Source of the DNA: Desulfobacteraceae bacterium | GTDB lineage: Bacteria; Desulfobacterota; Desulfobacteria; Desulfobacterales; Desulfosarcinaceae | Assembly (NCBI GenBank): GCA_027025615.1 | Contig: JALVQM010000162.1 | Span: forward strand, 1-16,808 | Reading direction: 5' to 3' | Length of the DNA stretch: 16,808 nucleotides | Shown here: positions 7,498 through 14,636 of the stretch, one piece after another | Numbering within the stretch: the first letter of the stretch is position 1 | Layout: every line of letters starts with the position of its first letter | Notes under the pieces: model-generated | What the model was told of the DNA's origin: nothing | Database searches by the model: none | Seen by the model: the letters and a program-made list of their open reading frames with translations, nothing else | Program-made: the position numbers and the translations under genes

Positions 7498-9528
7498 ATG
7501 AATAAGGGTTTCAAGTTGTTTCGTTATTTTACTACAATTATTGCGTTCCTGGCGGTTATTTCCGGTGTTGCTGCCCTGGCAGGTTTCATGCTCATATTTG
7601 CAGCTACAACGGACTTGCCCAAGGTCCCGGTACCTTTACGAAAGATCATCGAAACTCCGCCAACCGAAATTATGGCCGCCAATGGTCAGCGATTATGGGT
7701 TAGTGGGCCTGCTGTCTATGTGACCCTGGATCAGGTGACAAAAGACTTTATTAATGCCGTCTTGGCCACAGAAGACCATCATTTCTGGGAACATAGAGGT
7801 ATCAATAAACTTCGAATTATCAAGGCCATGTGGATTAACCTTATGAGCAAGGGCTCAGCCCAGGGCGCTTCGACGATTACCCAACAGTTGGCCAAAAACC
7901 TTTTTTTTAATTTTGAAAAAACCTATTGGCGGAAATTCAGGGAATTGCTGGTGGCCCTGCAGATAGAGGCCCAGTTCACAAAGCGCCAGATTTTGGAAGC
8001 CTATATCAACCAGATTTCATTTGGGGCCGGGGCAAAAGGAGTTGAACAGGCCGCCCGTCATTTTTTCGGCAAAAGTGCCACAGATCTTAATCTGGCAGAA
8101 GCAGCCATGCTGGCAGGATTGCCGAAGTCACCGACCCGTTACAATCCTCTGCGCCATTTTGAACAGGCCAAAAGACGCCAGCAGGTTGTATTGCGCCGGA
8201 TGGTGGCAGTCGGATATATAACTGAAACCCATGCCGAGCAGGCCCTCCAGCAACCATTGGAATTAAAATCAGGGCAAAACCCAGGAGTGCCGGCCGGGTA
8301 TTTTGTTGACTGGGTCCTGCGTCTGCTTGAACAGCGTTATGGGGCTGAAGTGGTTTATCACGGTGGTTTGAAAGTAACTACCACACTGGATCCCAGGCTC
8401 CAGAAAGATGCCCAGGAATCCATCAGGCAGGGGCTTGAGGAGATTGAAACAAACCTTGGGCCGGCAGAGCGGGCAGATGACCGGCTCCAGGCAGCCCTGG
8501 TTGCTGTCCAGGCAAACTCAGGGGCTGTAAAAGCCATGGTAGGAGGTCGGGACTATCTTAAATCAGCTTTCAACCGTGCAGTTGATGCAAGGCGCCAACC
8601 CGGCTCGGCTTTCAAACCTTTTCTTTATTATGCCGCTCTGCAACGCCTGGATTTTGATCCGGCCACGGTTATGCTGGATCGCCCGGTGAAAATAGAAGTG
8701 GCCGGACAACCTGATTGGCAACCCCGTAATTTTGAACGCAGTTATCAAGGGCCGATGATCCTGAAGGAGGCCTTTGTATATTCTGTAAATACCATTGCAG
8801 CCCAGTTGGTTCAGAAAGTGGGGCCGGAAGCGGTGGTGGAAGTTGCCAGAGAATGCGGCATTAAAAGCAAACTGGAACCCGTTTACTCAGTGGCCCTTGG
8901 GACTTCTGAGGTTAGCCCCTTGGAAATGGCCGAGGCTTTTGCGACATTCGCCGGGGGAGGGATACACCCCAAACCTTTTTGTATCTGGAGGGTAGAAGAC
9001 TCGTTTGGACGAGTTCTTGAAGAAGCTCTTGTAACCAGGGACAAGGTTCTCGATCCGGTTACTGCTTACCAGGTTGTGGATATGATGCAGGCGGTGGTGG
9101 ATCGTGGTACTGGGCGGGTAGTCAGGAAAATTGGTTTTACCGGTCCGGCAGCCGGCAAAACTGGAACCACCAATGGTTTCCGTGATGCCTGGTTTATTGG
9201 CTTTACGCCTGGTCTGAGTGCAGCAGTCTGGGTGGGCTTTGACCATGGGTCAGCATTGAAAGACGTAAATGGATCGGGAATAACAGGAGGCAGGGCTGCT
9301 GCTCCAATCTGGGCCAATTTCATGCTCAAAGCTACCGAGGGTGAACCTGCGCGGCCTTTTTCTGTCCCGGACAAGATTAGTTTTGAAATCAGGGATCCGG
9401 CTACAGGTATACCCGTTGCTTCAGGTCAAAACAAGGGTGTACGTATAGCCATTGACAACAGGCGGTTGCCAGCTGTCGAAACCAATACATTGTACGACAG
9501 AGGGGAAAGGCCCAACGATGATCCGTGA
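7498..9528 (+). CDS. mrcA: Class A penicillin-binding protein (PBP1A type)
   Basis: This bifunctional peptidoglycan synthase has 676 residues: one N-terminal membrane anchor (about 12-36), a GT51 glycosyltransferase domain (about 55-235) and a transpeptidase domain (about 330-615). The GT51 motifs are ATEDHHFWEHRG (catalytic Glu92), QGASTITQQLAKN, RKFRELLVALQIE and AYINQISFG. The transpeptidase motifs are the SxxK nucleophile Ser370-Ala-Phe-Lys373, SVN (429-431) and KTGTTNG (554-560). It polymerises lipid II and cross-links the strands in the periplasm. It is shorter than E. coli PBP1A (850 residues), with only a brief linker between the two domains. The start is the only ATG ahead of the membrane segment; its ribosome binding site is weak. 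The next gene overlaps it by 11 nt, showing tight coupling. The symbol rests on family resemblance. Confidence 0.95.
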   Translation: MNKGFKLFRYFTTIIAFLAVISGVAALAGFMLIFAATTDLPKVPVPLRKIIETPPTEIMAANGQRLWVSGPAVYVTLDQVTKDFINAVLATEDHHFWEHRGINKLRIIKAMWINLMSKGSAQGASTITQQLAKNLFFNFEKTYWRKFRELLVALQIEAQFTKRQILEAYINQISFGAGAKGVEQAARHFFGKSATDLNLAEAAMLAGLPKSPTRYNPLRHFEQAKRRQQVVLRRMVAVGYITETHAEQALQQPLELKSGQNPGVPAGYFVDWVLRLLEQRYGAEVVYHGGLKVTTTLDPRLQKDAQESIRQGLEEIETNLGPAERADDRLQAALVAVQANSGAVKAMVGGRDYLKSAFNRAVDARRQPGSAFKPFLYYAALQRLDFDPATVMLDRPVKIEVAGQPDWQPRNFERSYQGPMILKEAFVYSVNTIAAQLVQKVGPEAVVEVARECGIKSKLEPVYSVALGTSEVSPLEMAEAFATFAGGGIHPKPFCIWRVEDSFGRVLEEALVTRDKVLDPVTAYQVVDMMQAVVDRGTGRVVRKIGFTGPAAGKTGTTNGFRDAWFIGFTPGLSAAVWVGFDHGSALKDVNGSGITGGRAAAPIWANFMLKATEGEPARPFSVPDKISFEIRDPATGIPVASGQNKGVRIAIDNRRLPAVETNTLYDRGERPNDDP

Positions 9529-10414
9529 AAGCTTGGGCAATCTGGCTTTGAGGATATGGGTGGCCGTGTTGGTTGCCATGCCCCTGGCAATGGTCGGAAT
9601 TCCAATTGTTTATAAACAGGCCCTTGGTCAGAAAATGGTAATTCTTTCCGGCCTGATGGTTTGCGGCTGTTTCTTGGCGGTAAACTGGGCTTTGAATATT
9701 TTGGCCACTTTTTTTGTTCACCGCTTGGGGCGTGAAGCTGCTGTTTGGGAAAGGGCCGGCAGGACAAATGAGGCTCGGCGTGCCCTTGAGCTGGCTATGG
9801 CTGTTCTTGATGGATGGCTGCCCTCACCGGCTGTTAGAAAAAAATTGGGCTTCTGGCTTGGGGCCAGACTGGCCCGGTTTGTGTTGTCCCGACGGAATCC
9901 CAAGAGACAGGATTTGCAAAGTGTCATCAATTACCTGCGTTTTTGCCCGGGTGACAGGGACGCGGCTAAAGGTTTGCTTCGTTGGTGTGTTTCCAGTGGG
10001 CGTTGCCACCAACTGGATCCTGATCTTTTTACCCTGCTTGCCAGCCATTATCATGACGAACAGGAGATTCAGATTGCCCTGGCCGGGATTTTCTTAAAAT
10101 CCGGGCGTACTGATTTTACTGCCCTTGGGACGTATAATAAATTGTTGCAGTCCAAGGGTCACCAGGCAGAAGAAATAATTATACAACTGGCCCACTGGTT
10201 CAGGCAAGTGCATCGCATTGATGAATTGGCCTTGGCGGCTTTCCTGGCCGTTGTTGAGAAAACAAGTGATTCCAAATTGTTTATTGAGCCAATTATCGCC
10301 TGCTTGAGGCAGGGCAAATTTTTGCCTCATGATTTACGCAGACAAGCGGAAAAAATTCTGGAAAAAATACCTGAAGCCAGGTCCCTGGTGCTTTCAAATA
10401 ATTACCAGGTTTAA
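9518..10414 (+). CDS. Two-TM helical-repeat (TPR-like) membrane protein, follows PBP1A
   Basis: I start this gene at ATG 9518, which overlaps the PBP1A end by 11 nt and follows the purine-rich AGAGGGGAAAGG at 9499-9510. The frame extends further upstream, but that part lies inside PBP1A. The 298-residue product has two hydrophobic segments (about 9-32 and 40-67) and then a soluble, alpha-helical part with loosely TPR-like stretches such as VWERAGRTNEARRALELAM (77-95). With two membrane passes the soluble part would face the cytoplasm. No enzymatic motif is seen. It probably supports the adjacent peptidoglycan synthase as a scaffold, an inference from position only. Its TAA stop (10412-10414) is followed in the same frame by the open frame of the SPOR protein, raising the possibility that the two were once, or still are, one polypeptide. 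Confidence 0.75.
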   Translation: MIRESLGNLALRIWVAVLVAMPLAMVGIPIVYKQALGQKMVILSGLMVCGCFLAVNWALNILATFFVHRLGREAAVWERAGRTNEARRALELAMAVLDGWLPSPAVRKKLGFWLGARLARFVLSRRNPKRQDLQSVINYLRFCPGDRDAAKGLLRWCVSSGRCHQLDPDLFTLLASHYHDEQEIQIALAGIFLKSGRTDFTALGTYNKLLQSKGHQAEEIIIQLAHWFRQVHRIDELALAAFLAVVEKTSDSKLFIEPIIACLRQGKFLPHDLRRQAEKILEKIPEARSLVLSNNYQV

Positions 10415-10552
10415 AAATCGGCTGAAAGCCACCTGCAGGCCGAACCGTTACCGCCGGCAGGATCGGAGTCGGCCGATTCCAGACCGCGTCCAGGCAAGTT
10501 ATTTGCAGCAAAGCAGAATTACTTTCTTTTTGGGGCAATAGCAGTAGTATTA
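10412..10552 (+). other. Startless in-frame leader between the TPR-like and SPOR genes
   Basis: After the TAA at 10412-10414 the same frame stays open through 46 codons (10415-10552) into the SPOR gene. It encodes a hydrophilic Pro/Ser-rich tail and then the first half of a hydrophobic segment (from about 10520). The stretch has no ATG, GTG or TTG in frame; the only near-cognate codons are CTG at 10433, with GAAAG 4 nt upstream, and ATA at 10538. The encoded tail plus anchor is what a SPOR protein normally has at its N-terminus, so the region is probably translated by an unusual route or damaged by one mutation or base error. Confidence 0.55.
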
Positions 10553-10912
10553 TTGACGGCAGTGGGTGGGGCAATTTTGATGACCAGGCAGTATACACAA
10601 CCAGAGGCCGGTCCAGTCATTGAAGAGCAGGGCTCGGCGCCCCAACAGGAGTCGGCCAGACATTTTACTATTCAAGTGGCTGCCTATTTGAAGGAAAAGG
10701 ATGCCGCACGATACGTAAAGATGCTCCATGAAAAAGGACAGGATGCGTTTTATACACGTGCTGGCAAGGGAGCAAAAACGTGGTTCCAGGTAAAAATATC
10801 ATCTTTCCCCACCAAGACAGAAGCTCAGGCCTTTGGCCGCAAACTAAAAAATAAAGGTATTATTGACGATTTCTACGTTGCTAATTATGATGCCTTATCA
10901 AAAAGGCGTTAA
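10553..10912 (+). CDS. SPOR-domain protein (peptidoglycan-binding), true N-terminus uncertain
   Basis: From the first usual start codon (TTG, 10553) the product has 119 residues. Residues about 36-109 form a SPOR domain: FTIQVAAYLKEKDAARYVKML, then TWFQVKISSFPTKTEAQAFG. SPOR domains bind glycan strands stripped of stem peptides at division sites. The TTG falls in the middle of the hydrophobic segment, so starting there leaves only about half a membrane anchor, and starting at the ATG at 10580 leaves none; a SPOR domain in the cytoplasm would have no target. Counting from 10415 the frame gives 165 residues with a complete anchor (NYFLFGAIAVVLLTAVGG) and a 35-residue cytoplasmic tail, the typical layout of FtsN- or DamX-like proteins. 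It closes the PBP1A cluster. No convincing terminator follows. Confidence 0.8.
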   Translation: MTAVGGAILMTRQYTQPEAGPVIEEQGSAPQQESARHFTIQVAAYLKEKDAARYVKMLHEKGQDAFYTRAGKGAKTWFQVKISSFPTKTEAQAFGRKLKNKGIIDDFYVANYDALSKRR

Positions 10913-11187
10913 CCTATAGTTTCGTGTTATATCAATTAAGTCGGTAGCTTTTTAAAAAAGCGGGTGTTTAAAGTTTTGGCAATTGCCGCTAAACTTTCGG
11001 TACTCATACAGAACAACCGTGTTGACCATGGCGATCCAGGTTTGGCTTTGCAGCCGGAATGCAGGAGCCTGGGAGTCACTTGCGACCGTGGTCGCTTGAA
11101 AACCTGGTTTGTACTTTTGGGGAAAATTCGGCATATCGATAAAATCCATTTTTTTCAGGTTGTATTTGCAAAGGACATGAAGCTGCC
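10913..11187. other. Intergenic region before the diguanylate cyclase gene
   Basis: These 275 bases hold no convincing gene. An AT-rich palindrome GCTTTTTAAAAAAGC (about 10947-10961) could be a weak terminator. The 10-bp palindrome GGCAATTGCC is at 10978-10987. TAAAGTTT (10969-10976), a perfect sigma-28 -35 box, is followed by GCCGCTAA (10985-10992, 7 of 8 for the -10 box), but the spacer is 8 nt instead of 11. GCGACC-GT-GGTCGC near 11081-11094 is a further small palindrome. Confidence 0.45.
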
Positions 11188-12198
11188 ATGATGACTAAAA
11201 TAATTGACCGGTGCCTGGCCCTGGATGCAAGAGCAACAGATGTCTATAACCTGTTGGCCGAGAAAGGAGGCGACAGGAATATCAGAAATTTCTGGTTGCA
11301 GATTGCCAAAAACAACGAGTTGCATTTGGTGTATTGGAATCAATTACGCACCTGGGCTGAGACCGGGTACCTGGATAATATTTTTGAAGATTCCGGAAAA
11401 GTCCTGGAAGACCTGGATACCCTGGAAACCAGGATTGATTCTTTGACCTCCCAGGCCAAACAGGTGGTTGATCTTGAAAAGGCTTTTGCCCTTGCTTTCA
11501 AACTGGAGTTTTACTTATTGCATCCTATTTTCGAACAGTTGTTGCAATACCAACAAAGCTTGGCAGAAAAGTCTCCTGAGACAGTCGGATATGATCGTCA
11601 TGTAAACTTGCTGTTTGAAGGGCTTTACGAACATGACCTGGTCACAATGGAACTGGAATTGTTGGGAGAAACCCTCCACCGGCTGTGGCAGGAAAACCGG
11701 AAAATGGCCATTTTGAGCAATACTGATGAATTGACCGGTGTTTTGAATCGGAGGGGACTGTTCAATGCCATGCGCCATTTGGCGCATTTAACCCAACGCA
11801 ACAGGAATACTGCCGGGGTGCTGATGATTGACATTGATCATTTCAAGCAGATAAACGATACTTGTGGTCATCAATATGGTGATCAGGTATTGCAATACGT
11901 TGCGGCCACAATCCGTGATAACATAAGAGCCTCGGATGTGATCGGGCGTTACGGGGGCGAAGAATTTTTGGTATTTCTTTCCACGGTGGACCCTGATGCC
12001 CTCAAGGACGTAGCAGAAAAAATAAGGCTTGCGGTAGCAAGTGGCGATGGTGTGGATCAGCCGGTTACAATCAGCATCGGCGGGGCTTCAGGCAGGATAG
12101 GCAAACATGTTGATCAAAGCCTGCAGTTATTAATTCAGGTGGCCGATAAAAATTTGTATCAGGCCAAAGCAGAGGGCCGGAACCGAATAAAAGTGTAA
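11188..12198 (+). CDS. Diguanylate cyclase with N-terminal ferritin-like helical domain
   Basis: The 336-residue protein ends in a complete GGDEF domain (about 178-336) that makes c-di-GMP from two GTP. It has DELTGVLNRRG (180-190), the metal-site IDIDHFKQIND (214-224) and the active-site signature GGEEF (256-260). RASD (247-250), five residues before GGEEF, is an intact inhibitory I-site, so product feedback is expected. No membrane segment is seen, so the protein is cytoplasmic. The N-terminal part (about 1-170) is all alpha-helical and resembles rubrerythrin-like four-helix bundles: an A-x3-VYNLLAE helix (16-25), LQIAKNNELH (37-46, His46) and FKLEFYLLHPIFEQLL (104-119, Glu107). Several usual di-iron ligand positions are changed (Arg15, Asn43), so metal binding is uncertain. 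The start could be either of two adjacent ATGs, at 11188 or 11191. Confidence 0.92.
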   Translation: MMTKIIDRCLALDARATDVYNLLAEKGGDRNIRNFWLQIAKNNELHLVYWNQLRTWAETGYLDNIFEDSGKVLEDLDTLETRIDSLTSQAKQVVDLEKAFALAFKLEFYLLHPIFEQLLQYQQSLAEKSPETVGYDRHVNLLFEGLYEHDLVTMELELLGETLHRLWQENRKMAILSNTDELTGVLNRRGLFNAMRHLAHLTQRNRNTAGVLMIDIDHFKQINDTCGHQYGDQVLQYVAATIRDNIRASDVIGRYGGEEFLVFLSTVDPDALKDVAEKIRLAVASGDGVDQPVTISIGGASGRIGKHVDQSLQLLIQVADKNLYQAKAEGRNRIKV

Positions 12199-12386
12199 AA
12201 GTTCTTTTTTCTGATGATGGTTTTGTTGCAGATCCGGTGTCTATATCGGACAGGCTGGGTGTTTAAAACAAACCGGTGAAAAGTTATCCGTTTCCTGTTT
12301 CATTGCACTTTGCGATGAAATGGTTTGTCTGCATTAAATTTTCTGCAAAGGTGTCCTGGCTGGTCATGATAAAAAACATAAAAACA

Positions 12387-12394
12387 AAAGGAAG
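12387..12394 (+). promoter_or_regulatory. Ribosome binding site of the 65-residue protein
   Basis: AAAGGAAG ends 5 nt before the ATG at 12400. It supports this small gene being real. Confidence 0.65.
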
Positions 12395-12399
12395 ATACC

Positions 12400-12597
12400 A
12401 TGGATAAAAAAGATGTTCTAGAAATCGCTGAAGGCCTGCGTTTGATAGAAGAAGGAGTAGAAAGAATACAGAGTGTAATGCGCGAAAAAAAAATAAGATC
12501 CATCAAGGATATCGCCGCTGAACTTATACCGTGTTTCAAGGAAGACGACGATTCCCTGACCGAAACGGTGATTCAGCACCTTGACAAGAAGAATTAA
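12400..12597 (+). CDS. Small conserved-looking protein of unknown function (65 residues)
   Basis: The 65-residue product is highly charged and helical (starts MDKKDVLEIAEGL, contains IKDIAAELIP, ends IQHLDKKN). It has no signal peptide or membrane segment and one cysteine (Cys45). A good ribosome binding site and sensible codon use support translation, so I treat it as a real gene although no family is recognised. It lies 201 nt after the diguanylate cyclase and convergent with the TPR gene, whose stop is 51 nt away. A weak sigma-28-like pair (CAAAGGTG at 12346-12353, 11 nt, CATGATAA at 12365-12372; 5 of 8 each) would give a leader of about 20 nt, but this match is too poor to rely on. Confidence 0.6.
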   Translation: MDKKDVLEIAEGLRLIEEGVERIQSVMREKKIRSIKDIAAELIPCFKEDDDSLTETVIQHLDKKN

Positions 12598-12643
12598 GCG
12601 GTATGTTTTCGGAAGATGCCGGTTTGATGGATAATCGTGCAGA

Positions 12644-12668
12644 GATTTTCAATAGACTCTTGAAAATC
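12644..12668. repeat. Perfect 9-bp inverted repeat over the TPR stop codon
   Basis: GATTTTCAA (12644-12652) and TTGAAAATC (12660-12668) pair perfectly around a 7-nt loop. The repeat covers the last codons and the TGA stop of the minus-strand TPR gene and lies between two convergent genes. No T-run follows on either strand, so it is not a standard terminator; it may stabilise a 3' end or block read-through. Confidence 0.45.
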
Positions 12669-13848
12669 CTGTATACTGGTCATATCCAGGATCAATCAGG
12701 TTGCCATCCACATCCTTTCCGGAAAATTTGAATTCGATGTGAGAAGGATCAATGGTGCCGTCTGCTGTGGAATTTTGTGAAATTCTAAACCAGACAGTGG
12801 CCGCTCTTTTGATGGGATCGTAAAAAACGTCCGTAGGGTAAGGGGCGATATTGACCTCGGTGGTGGGTATAGACAGGCCATAATTGTAATCTCCGCCCAT
12901 ACCTTTGCCTGTTGCCCTTGATATGGACCAATTGAAACGATTCTCCACAGACTCCCTGTCCATTTCCTTGTCGAACTGGAAAATCATGCTGAAAGTCTGG
13001 GATGCACCAGAATTGGATAAATATTCGTCCAAAGCGGCCACGGTGGTTTTTGGAGGAAGGTAATACTTGAAGCTGCCTGTGGCCCAGGCAAAAAGCATTT
13101 TAGGTGCGGAAGCCCGGTTCATATACCCAGAGAGCAGGGCCGCCAGGGATGGTTCGCGGCGTTCCAGATCCTGTTTGATTTGACGGGCTTTGTCCATTTG
13201 CCCGGCATCGGCATAGGCATAGCCCATTTCAAGATAGGCATCGTAGAAATCTCTTTTTTTAGAGATGGCGCGATCGAACTGGGAGATTGCTTCGGTGTAT
13301 TTTCCTTGTGCGCTGAAAGTCTGCCCAAGGCCAAAGTAACCATTGGGACTATCGGGGATTAGTTTGCTGACCTTGGTGAATTCGGTTTCAGCCGCATCGA
13401 ATTTCTTTTGGGCCAAATAAGCCTGCCCCAGGGCGAAATGGCTGTTGGGGTCGCTGGGCATAATTCTGACCGCGTTGCGGTAAGCTTCCTCGGCTTCAAC
13501 GTATTGCTGTTGACCAAAATACAGGTTGCCAAGATCAAGGTATAATTCGTCGCGATCCGGGTGAAGCTTGATGGCCTGCTGATATGTGTCGATGGCCTTG
13601 TCTACCTGGTCGAGTTTCTGGTACGACATAGCCAGATATTTGGAAGCCTGAATGGAATAACCTGAATATGGTGAGAGGCCGACGGCCCGCTTGAATTCTT
13701 TTGCGGCTTTTTTATAATCCTGTTTCATGTAAGAGTCTATGCCGCTGGAAAGAGCCTGGTTGGAAAGAGTCTCCAGGTTGGCGGATTGATTACTCAAAGC
13801 GGCAAACAAGGTATCGGTGGCATAAGAGCCATCAAACATATCGAACAT
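12649..13848 (-). CDS. TPR-repeat protein with C-terminal beta (Ig-like) domain, likely FliA-dependent
   Basis: The start at 13848 is chosen because GGAGG (13854-13858) lies 5 nt upstream; an in-frame TTG six codons earlier has none. The 399-residue product begins with a short Phe/Ser-rich segment without a signal peptide. About six tetratricopeptide repeats follow (roughly 34-232), with typical Gly/Ala/Tyr/Pro spacing such as AIDTYQQAIKLHP and SHFALGQAYLAQKKFDAAE. The C-terminal part (about 250-399) is beta-rich; FSMIFQFDKEMDRESVENRF resembles the opening strand of SbsA/Big_5-type Ig-like domains (usually FSxPMDxxSV). TPR arrays act as protein-binding scaffolds. The sigma-28 promoter just upstream suggests expression with late flagellar or chemotaxis genes. 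Without an export signal it is either cytoplasmic or exported by another route. The molecular partner is unknown. Confidence 0.85.
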   Translation of the reverse strand: MFDMFDGSYATDTLFAALSNQSANLETLSNQALSSGIDSYMKQDYKKAAKEFKRAVGLSPYSGYSIQASKYLAMSYQKLDQVDKAIDTYQQAIKLHPDRDELYLDLGNLYFGQQQYVEAEEAYRNAVRIMPSDPNSHFALGQAYLAQKKFDAAETEFTKVSKLIPDSPNGYFGLGQTFSAQGKYTEAISQFDRAISKKRDFYDAYLEMGYAYADAGQMDKARQIKQDLERREPSLAALLSGYMNRASAPKMLFAWATGSFKYYLPPKTTVAALDEYLSNSGASQTFSMIFQFDKEMDRESVENRFNWSISRATGKGMGGDYNYGLSIPTTEVNIAPYPTDVFYDPIKRAATVWFRISQNSTADGTIDPSHIEFKFSGKDVDGNLIDPGYDQYTGFSRVY

Positions 13849-13881
13849 TACAGCCTCCGTTGGCAAGTTCCGGCAACGCTT

Positions 13882-13908
13882 TTATCGGCTGTTTTTAGTG
13901 GTTCTTTA
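13882..13908 (-). promoter_or_regulatory. Sigma-28 (FliA) promoter of the TPR gene
   Basis: The minus strand reads TAAAGAAC, an 11-nt spacer, then GCCGATAA. The -10 octamer is perfect, the essential TAAAG of the -35 box is present and the spacer is exact. The start point would be near 13875, giving a leader of about 27 nt that contains the GGAGG ribosome binding site. This is the best promoter match in the window. Confidence 0.75.
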
Positions 13909-13933
13909 GATTTTTTTTAAACATAACATTATT

Positions 13934-13940
13934 GGAGGTG
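13934..13940 (+). promoter_or_regulatory. Ribosome binding site of the UPF0173 hydrolase
   Basis: GGAGGTG lies 5 nt before the ATG at 13946, a strong Shine-Dalgarno sequence that fixes the start. Confidence 0.8.
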
Positions 13941-13945
13941 TAACC

Positions 13946-14626
13946 ATGCTGAAACTAACCTGGTACAGCCACGCATGTATCCTGGTGGAAACTTCACAAA
14001 CCCGTATTTTGGTGGATCCTTTTCTGTCCGGCAATCCATTGGCGCCGGTAAGGGAAGATGAAGTTGCCGCTGAAGTCATATTGGTTTCCCATGGCCATGG
14101 AGATCACCTGGGTGACACAGTCAGTATTTCCAAGCGTACCGGAGCCACCGTCATCAGCAATTTTGAGATTGCCAACTGGCTGCTGGATCAGGGAGTAGAA
14201 AACGTGCATCCCCAGCACATAGGTGGCGGATTTGATTATCCATGGGGACGGGTAAAACTAACAATAGCCCATCATGGCTCGGCCCTGCCTGACGGCAGTT
14301 ACGGCGGCAACCCTTGTGGCTTTTTGCTCTATCTGGAAGGTAAAAAGATTTACCATGCATGTGACACAGGGCTTTTTTACGACATGAAACTGATAGGCGA
14401 AGAGGGTATTGATTTGGCTATTTTGCCTATTGGTGATAATTTCACCATGGGACCGGTAGATGCCCTGCGTGCAGTGAAACTGATCGAACCTGCAAAGGTT
14501 CTGCCTATTCACTATAATACTTTTGACGTTATCGCCCAGGACCCTGAAGACTGGAAAAATATGGTTGAGAAAGATACTGATGCCCAAGTGTCGGTCCTGG
14601 AACCGGGACAGAGCATAGAGCTTTAA
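13946..14626 (+). CDS. UPF0173-type metal-dependent hydrolase (metallo-beta-lactamase fold)
   Basis: The 226-residue length is typical of this family of small cytoplasmic hydrolases (YtkL-like). Metal ligands are clear: SHGHGDHLGD (48-57) gives the HxHxDH motif (His49, His51, Asp53, His54), with His109/His110, Asp140 in HACDTG, and His189 in PIHYNTF. The N-terminal WYSHAC (His9) and VDPFLSGNP (23-31) are further family marks. It should bind two metal ions, probably zinc, and hydrolyse an ester or phosphoester, but the physiological substrate of the family is not known. It has a strong ribosome binding site, is divergent from the TPR gene (97 bp between the starts) and converges with the chemoreceptor gene. 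Its own promoter is not obvious. It has no evident link to the signalling genes around it. Confidence 0.92.
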   Translation: MLKLTWYSHACILVETSQTRILVDPFLSGNPLAPVREDEVAAEVILVSHGHGDHLGDTVSISKRTGATVISNFEIANWLLDQGVENVHPQHIGGGFDYPWGRVKLTIAHHGSALPDGSYGGNPCGFLLYLEGKKIYHACDTGLFYDMKLIGEEGIDLAILPIGDNFTMGPVDALRAVKLIEPAKVLPIHYNTFDVIAQDPEDWKNMVEKDTDAQVSVLEPGQSIEL

Positions 14627-14636
14627 CGGCTTGTTG

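Noticed and set aside
11020..11100. Sigma-54 promoters before the diguanylate cyclase gene
   Set aside because: Candidates such as TGGGAG...TTGC and AGGTTTGG...TTGC have GG and GC 8 or 9 nt apart instead of the required 10.
10964..11191. 75-codon plus-strand frame (GTG start) ending in an ATGA overlap with the diguanylate cyclase
   Set aside because: The overlap hints at coupling, but the start has no good ribosome binding site, the product is unlike any family I know, and the frame covers the sigma-28-like boxes. Kept only as a remote possibility.
12346..12372. Sigma-28 promoter for the 65-residue gene
   Set aside because: CAAAGGTG-N11-CATGATAA has the right spacing but only 5 of 8 matches in each box, which can easily occur by chance.
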